DNA of 64,000 bases from Roseibium sediminicola (GTDB lineage: Bacteria > Pseudomonadota > Alphaproteobacteria > Rhizobiales > Stappiaceae): positions 1 through 64,000 of the forward strand of contig NZ_JALNMJ010000023.1 of assembly GCF_023156505.1 (NCBI RefSeq), read 5' to 3'. The position numbers and the translations under genes are program-made. Every line of letters starts with the position of its first letter. The stretch's first letter is position 1. Under the pieces are notes generated by a model. It did no database searches and was not told where the DNA came from. It worked only from the letters and a program-made list of their open reading frames with translations. Shown one piece after another: positions 60,115 to 64,000 of the stretch.

Positions 60115-60345
60115 ATGATTATCGCCCCCTCCACCAATCCCGGTGCACGCCTCGACATGGAGTTGTGCCGGGCCATGTTCGAAAAAGACCCGGACAGGCT
60201 GCTTGAGCTGGTTTCCGACTGGCTGGAGGTCAATCGGCTGACCCCTTCAGACGATTTCCAGGTGCCGACCTATCTCGAGGTTGTGCTTGCGCGCGCGGAG
60301 AGCGCGAAGGAGCCGAGCCGGCGCCTGCGTGTTCTGGTGTCCTGA
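60115..60345 (+). CDS. Small hypothetical protein
   Basis: 76 residues from ATG 60115; GTG 60103 would add four. Not recognised. The predicted structure is helical (CRAMFEKDPDRLLELVSDWLEV), ending YLEVVLARAESAKEPSRRLRVLVS. It stands between the MFS gene and a GNAT gene on the same strand, 79 bases before the latter. Confidence 0.5.
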   Translation: MIIAPSTNPGARLDMELCRAMFEKDPDRLLELVSDWLEVNRLTPSDDFQVPTYLEVVLARAESAKEPSRRLRVLVS

Positions 60346-60423
60346 CCTGAAGCTTGATCCATGACGCGGTGGACCGCCTTCGGTCCGGTTTCTGGCGTCC
60401 ATACCTGGTGTTTTGAGACATTC

Positions 60424-60891
60424 ATGATTGTCCGTCCGGCTGAAAGCGCCGATGCAACGGCCATGAGCCGTATTCTGTCAGAAATTCTCGAATCCTGGCA
60501 AAGCGACCGGCCCGGCGATCCCGATCACGTGCGCGCATATTATATCGAGCATCCGGACTCGCTGGCCTGCACCGTCGCTGTTGCGCCGAACGGCCGCCTG
60601 AAAGGCTTTCAGTCCCTGAAGCTGGCCAGACAGGGCAACGCCTACGACCTGCCGGCGGGCTGGGGCGTCATCGGCACCTATGTCAGCCTGTGTTCGGGAC
60701 GCAAGGGCGTCGGCAGCTTGCTGTTTTCGCAAACGCTTGAAGCCGCAAAACGCGCCGGGCTGTCCAGGATCGACGCGACCATCGGCAAGTCGAACCTTGC
60801 CGGGCGCGGCTACTATTCCGCCCTTGGGTTCCGGACTTGGCGCGACCTGCCGACTGCCACCGGCAAATGCCTGACGCTCACACCGGAGTGA
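60424..60891 (+). CDS. GNAT-family acetyltransferase
   Basis: 155 residues from ATG 60424. IVRPAESADATAMSRIL is the standard GNAT opening and SLCSGRKGVGSLLFSQTLEAA the acetyl-CoA loop (usual R/Q-x-x-G-x-G here GRKGVGS); GRGYYSALGFRTW closes the fold. It resembles phosphinothricin-type acetyltransferases in length. Acceptor unknown. An upstream frame to 60361 is not conserved. Confidence 0.8.
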   Translation: MIVRPAESADATAMSRILSEILESWQSDRPGDPDHVRAYYIEHPDSLACTVAVAPNGRLKGFQSLKLARQGNAYDLPAGWGVIGTYVSLCSGRKGVGSLLFSQTLEAAKRAGLSRIDATIGKSNLAGRGYYSALGFRTWRDLPTATGKCLTLTPE

Positions 60892-61013
60892 GCGCCTCCG
60901 TGTGCGGCCGGCCACGTCTTTCACCGGCATTCCTGTCATTGTTCCATCTTTGTTCTTGAAACTCCCGAAAATATATGATTGCCTGACTTGCATCTTCAGG
61001 TAGAGGGCGGGGC

Positions 61014-62540
61014 ATGGTCAGCCGGGTCACGACGGTTGCGTTTCAGGGCATCGAAGCGGTGCCGGTGGATGTGCAGGTCCATGTCGGCCCGGGCGCGGTC
61101 GTCTTCAATGTCGTCGGCCTTCCGGACAAAGCGGTCGCCGAAAGCCGGGAGCGGGTGCGCGCAGCGCTCTCCGCCTCTGGCCTCGCCTTGCCGGCCAAGC
61201 GCGTCACCGTCAATCTCGCCCCCGCCGATCAGCCCAAGGAAGGCTCCCATTACGATCTGCCGATCGCGCTTGGCATCATGGCCGCCATCGGCGCCATACC
61301 GGGCGAGTTTCTGGAAGGTTATGCGGTTCTGGGCGAACTCGGCCTCGACGGCACGCTGGCGCCGGTCGCCGGCGTGCTGCCCGCCGCCATGGGCGCGAGC
61401 GCGATCGGCAAGGGCCTGATCTGCCCCGAAGCCAGCGGCAGCGAGGCCGCCTGGGCCGACCCGGATATGGATATCCTGGCGCCGCGCTCGCTGATCCAGC
61501 TCGCCAATCATTTCAAGGGCACCCAGGTGCTGTCCCGTCCGGTTGCCCGGCTGCAGGGCCATCCCGGATCCCTGCCGGACCTTGCCGAGGTCAAGGGCCA
61601 GGAAACGGCCCGCCGGGCCCTGGAAATCGCCGCGGCGGGCGGCCACAATCTCCTGATGACCGGGCCTCCGGGCTCGGGCAAATCCATGCTGGCGAGCCGC
61701 CTGCCGTCGATCCTGCCGCCGCTGACCCCGCGCGAGCTTTTGGAAGTCTCCATGATCGCCTCGCTCGCCGGTGAACTGGCGGAGGGCAAGCTCACCGACC
61801 GGCGGCCGTTCCGGGCTCCGCATCATTCCGCCTCCATGGCCGCGCTGGTCGGTGGGGGACTGAAGGCCCGGCCGGGCGAAGTATCGCTGGCCCATAACGG
61901 CGTGCTCTTCCTCGATGAGTTGCCGGAATTCACGCCCCAGGTGCTCGACAGCCTGCGCCAGCCGCTGGAATCCGGCGAAGCGGTGATTGCCCGGGCCAAT
62001 CACCGGGTCTCCTATCCGGCGCGGATCCAGCTGGTTGCGGCCATGAACCCGTGCCGCTGTGGCCATGCCGGCGAACCGGGCCATCAATGCCGCCGTGGCG
62101 AGCGCTGCGTCACCGACTATCAGGCGCGCATCTCCGGGCCGCTGCTCGACCGGATCGATGTCAGGATCGAGGTGCCGGCGGTGACCGCCGCCGATCTGAT
62201 CGGCCCGTCGGAAAGCGAAAGCTCCGAAAAGGTCGCCGCCCGGGTCGCCGAAGCGCGGGCCATCCAGCTGCAGCGTTTCCTGGAGCTCGGCGTTGCCTGC
62301 CGCACCAACGCCCAGGCCCCGGCCTCCGTGGTCGAGACCATGGCCAAGCCGGACGACAAGGGCCTCGCCTTCCTGCGCGACATCGCCGAACGGCTGGCCC
62401 TCAGCGCCCGAGGTTACCACCGGGTTCTGAAACTCGCGCGCACCCTCGCCGATCTCGACGGCGTCGACCAGGTCGGCCGCATTCATCTTGCCGAAGCGAT
62501 GAGCTACCGCGGTCAGGACGTGTCGCGGCGGGCGGCTTGA
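61014..62540 (+). CDS. comM: YifB/ComM-family Mg chelatase-like ATPase
   Basis: 508 residues. An N-terminal Lon-protease-like domain (IPVDVQVHVG-type opening, here AVPVDVQVHVGPGA), an AAA+ module with Walker A TGPPGSGKSMLASRL and Walker B VLFLDELPEF, the Cys cluster MNPCRCGHAGEPGHQC...C, and a C-terminal helical domain. ComM is a branch-migration helicase acting in natural transformation in Vibrio and relatives; in alphaproteobacteria it is widespread and its role is less clear. ATG at 61014. Confidence 0.92.
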   Translation: MVSRVTTVAFQGIEAVPVDVQVHVGPGAVVFNVVGLPDKAVAESRERVRAALSASGLALPAKRVTVNLAPADQPKEGSHYDLPIALGIMAAIGAIPGEFLEGYAVLGELGLDGTLAPVAGVLPAAMGASAIGKGLICPEASGSEAAWADPDMDILAPRSLIQLANHFKGTQVLSRPVARLQGHPGSLPDLAEVKGQETARRALEIAAAGGHNLLMTGPPGSGKSMLASRLPSILPPLTPRELLEVSMIASLAGELAEGKLTDRRPFRAPHHSASMAALVGGGLKARPGEVSLAHNGVLFLDELPEFTPQVLDSLRQPLESGEAVIARANHRVSYPARIQLVAAMNPCRCGHAGEPGHQCRRGERCVTDYQARISGPLLDRIDVRIEVPAVTAADLIGPSESESSEKVAARVAEARAIQLQRFLELGVACRTNAQAPASVVETMAKPDDKGLAFLRDIAERLALSARGYHRVLKLARTLADLDGVDQVGRIHLAEAMSYRGQDVSRRAA

Positions 62541-62649
62541 AATGATCCGTAGGTCTCAAATCCAGGACATGGGTAGCCAAGTCTTTGGTCTGTTCAGACA
62601 TTTTTCGAAGCATCAAGATCAAGCCCGTTTATGTTTGCGAGAAAGCCTT

Positions 62650-63195
62650 ATGACGAAACTGGATACTCTTTATGGCCCGTGTCTAGAAACAGAACGACCC
62701 ATATCCAAATTGGAACTCAAATTTCAGCCAAACTCTCTCCAACAACTGACCAAAGACACCGCTGCCAGCCTGCAGAAATACTTTGAAAGCGCACTGTTCT
62801 TGAAGATACCGGCAGTGATACACCGCAAAGTCGTCATTCTATGGGTGATGGATGAACCCGGCAACATCTTCATCGCTTTTGAAGAACTCATCGACGGTCA
62901 TGATGGCAGTTATTTGATGCCGTATTTTCGCGAAAGTCTGGTCACAAATCGCCTAAATCACGAAATCAACGGAGGGCGCATTGGACGTTTGGGGCACCCT
63001 TCGCTGCTTGCCGGCAAACGCGCCGCACGCATAGGCGGAGAAATACGATTCAGGCCTGAGGACAATGACTCCTTCCATTGGAAGATCAACCGGTTGTCAG
63101 GACGATATGGCGTCCGATCACATCAAACCGATGCCCACCTGGCGGCCGTTCACTCCCTCTTTATGGAAATGGGACTACATATAGGCACTGAATAG
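62650..63195 (+). CDS. Accessory protein with C-terminal SGRY pattern
   Basis: 181 residues from ATG 62650; the frame is open from ATG 62542 (217 residues), one base after comM, so the start is uncertain. The first 110 residues are unrecognised (FQPNSLQQLTKDTAASLQKYF, then RKVVILWVMDEPGNIFIAFEEL). The end HPSLLAGKRAARIGGEIRF...WKINRLSGRYG, with a helix after it, resembles the short LAG...GE...SGHY pattern seen in toxin-related proteins. Codon use is A+T-richer than in comM. The GroES-like gene starts 30 bases after it. Confidence 0.6.
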   Translation: MTKLDTLYGPCLETERPISKLELKFQPNSLQQLTKDTAASLQKYFESALFLKIPAVIHRKVVILWVMDEPGNIFIAFEELIDGHDGSYLMPYFRESLVTNRLNHEINGGRIGRLGHPSLLAGKRAARIGGEIRFRPEDNDSFHWKINRLSGRYGVRSHQTDAHLAAVHSLFMEMGLHIGTE

Positions 63196-63225
63196 CGTTA
63201 TATTCTGCCCAGAGGTAAACATCTC

Positions 63226-63954
63226 ATGGACTTAGCGAACGCATCCCCGAAACAACTCCGGTCCTTAGCGGATGACATCGCAGCAAAGGATGATGAAAAG
63301 CTTGCGGACTTCGTGGGCTCGCTGGAAGCGTTGTTGGCACATTCCGTATTGGACGAAGGCCCCTTCGAAGACGAAATCTTTGTACTAGGTCGCAATCTTT
63401 CGACATTCGGTGTGCTGCGTAAAGTCGGCGCACAGCGGATCGGCAATGCTCTCAGCCGGATTGGGCAAGATGTCCTGGACGTATTTTTCGAAGGTGTTCA
63501 AGACGATTTTGCGGCCGAAATTCAAAGGGAGATTGAAATCTCAAAATCGGTTGCGCAGACCGCTGACCTATACTCAATAGAAAACGAAGCTGAGCCATTT
63601 GTAGCTTATGTCGAGAATGTGTTGCCAGGCGTGGAATCAAATTGGGTTGTTGAGCCCGTGAAAACCCTGATTTTCCGCACAGACGGTACAGCTCAAGTTG
63701 CAAGCAGTGTCGGTTACCTGCCCCGCCCCAAGCATGTTGACACCTCAGCTGCTGCGGTATGGCACGTAATCAGCGACGTCCAAGCTAAATCGGAAAACTT
63801 CGTTCCCATCGATGTGAAGGCAGGTGATCGCGTGCTCTTAGGTAAATGGTCGGGCGCCATGGTGAATATTGACGGCAATGATCTTCTGATCGTGAAAGAA
63901 GCAGATTTTCTCGGGACCACTTCAACACCAACAGATCTGCTTAAAAAGTCTTGA
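63226..63954 (+). CDS. Protein with C-terminal GroES (Cpn10)-like domain
   Basis: 242 residues from ATG 63226. Residues 1-140 are helical and unrecognised (ASPKQLRSLADDIAAKDDEK, LRKVGAQRIGNALSRIG). Residues about 141-232 align with a whole GroES subunit: VEPVKTLIFR for the first strand, then a loop, and VPIDVKAGDRVLLGKWSG followed by VNIDGNDLLIVKEADFLG, which is nearly the alphaproteobacterial GroES C-terminus. The GroEL-binding mobile loop (usually GGI-hydrophobic) reads VASSVGYLP, and the roof hairpin is altered. Twelve extra residues end the protein. A chaperone-like or GroEL-modulating role is inferred. A possible hairpin follows at about 63972-63997. Confidence 0.75.
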   Translation: MDLANASPKQLRSLADDIAAKDDEKLADFVGSLEALLAHSVLDEGPFEDEIFVLGRNLSTFGVLRKVGAQRIGNALSRIGQDVLDVFFEGVQDDFAAEIQREIEISKSVAQTADLYSIENEAEPFVAYVENVLPGVESNWVVEPVKTLIFRTDGTAQVASSVGYLPRPKHVDTSAAAVWHVISDVQAKSENFVPIDVKAGDRVLLGKWSGAMVNIDGNDLLIVKEADFLGTTSTPTDLLKKS

Positions 63955-63971
63955 TGGCCATTCAAGAGCGG

Positions 63972-63997
63972 ACAGGGCGCTTTTGCCTTATCCGCCC
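63972..63997 (+). terminator. Possible terminator after the GroES-like gene
   Basis: gcggacagggcgcttttgccttatccgc can form an interrupted stem around tttt, 18 bases after the stop codon. No T-run follows before the window ends, so support is weak. Confidence 0.3.
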
Positions 63998-64000
63998 CCT

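Noticed and set aside
1..64000. tRNA, rRNA, CRISPR array, IS element, prophage or replication origin
   Set aside because: I saw no cloverleaf, no regular spaced repeats, no transposase or integrase, and no DnaA-box cluster on reading through the window; a scan by dedicated tools was not possible here.

Overview
The window looks like a chromosomal segment of a marine-type alphaproteobacterium of the order Hyphomicrobiales (Rhizobiales), most likely near Stappiaceae (Roseibium/Labrenzia/Stappia). I base this on gene content and order (fabI-fabB-fabA next to irr, trpFBA-accD-folC, glnD-murJ-trpS, Tim44-mltA-smr-xre, an OlsB-like acyltransferase, cbtBA behind a cobalamin riboswitch), high GC coding DNA, and protein sequences typical of the group. 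The genus is an inference. I see no tRNA, rRNA, CRISPR array, transposase or integrase.

Layout. 0.3-6 kb: dnaQ, a 2-hydroxyacid dehydrogenase, an exported SH3 protein and the unsaturated fatty-acid genes fabA-fabB-fabI (minus strand). 6.3-11.3 kb: Irr regulator, a GNAT enzyme overlapping nth, a DUF2244 protein, an MFS transporter and an A+T-richer orphan membrane protein. 11.3-16.9 kb: mutS, maeB and a GIY-YIG gene that has no ATG/GTG/TTG start. 17.1-25.4 kb: trpF-trpB, then a 1.4 kb interruption holding a terminator and three small genes, then trpA-accD-folC, an exported orphan and a DUF559 nuclease ending in a palindrome. 25.5-30.2 kb: an Ada-like protein, an Lrp regulator divergent from arginase and ornithine cyclodeaminase (arginine to ornithine to proline), and a small exported protein. 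30.5-43 kb: PBP1A, OlsB-like acyltransferase, hybrid histidine kinase, trpS, murJ, glnD. 43-50.2 kb: xre-smr-mltA-Tim44, fxsA, an acyltransferase with a DUF1636 protein, then a His-rich anchored protein with cbtA and cbtB under a cobalamin riboswitch. 50.6-64 kb: polA, a Tat-exported cyclase-family enzyme, an Ntn hydrolase divergent from a membrane LytTR regulator, LysR divergent from a SAM methyltransferase plus MFS exporter, two small genes, a comM/yifB ATPase, and a two-gene accessory module at the right end.

Most of the window is ordinary core chromosome. The most unusual object is the last gene (63226-63954): about 140 residues of unrecognised sequence joined to a C-terminal GroES (Cpn10)-like domain. 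The gene before it ends in a short LAG...GGE...SGRY pattern that I associate with toxin-related proteins. Other points of interest are a shared 16-nt motif upstream of two small proteins inside the split trp cluster, Glu in place of the usual catalytic Asp in TrpA, and several families of palindromic intergenic repeats, one of which forms the end of the DUF559 gene.
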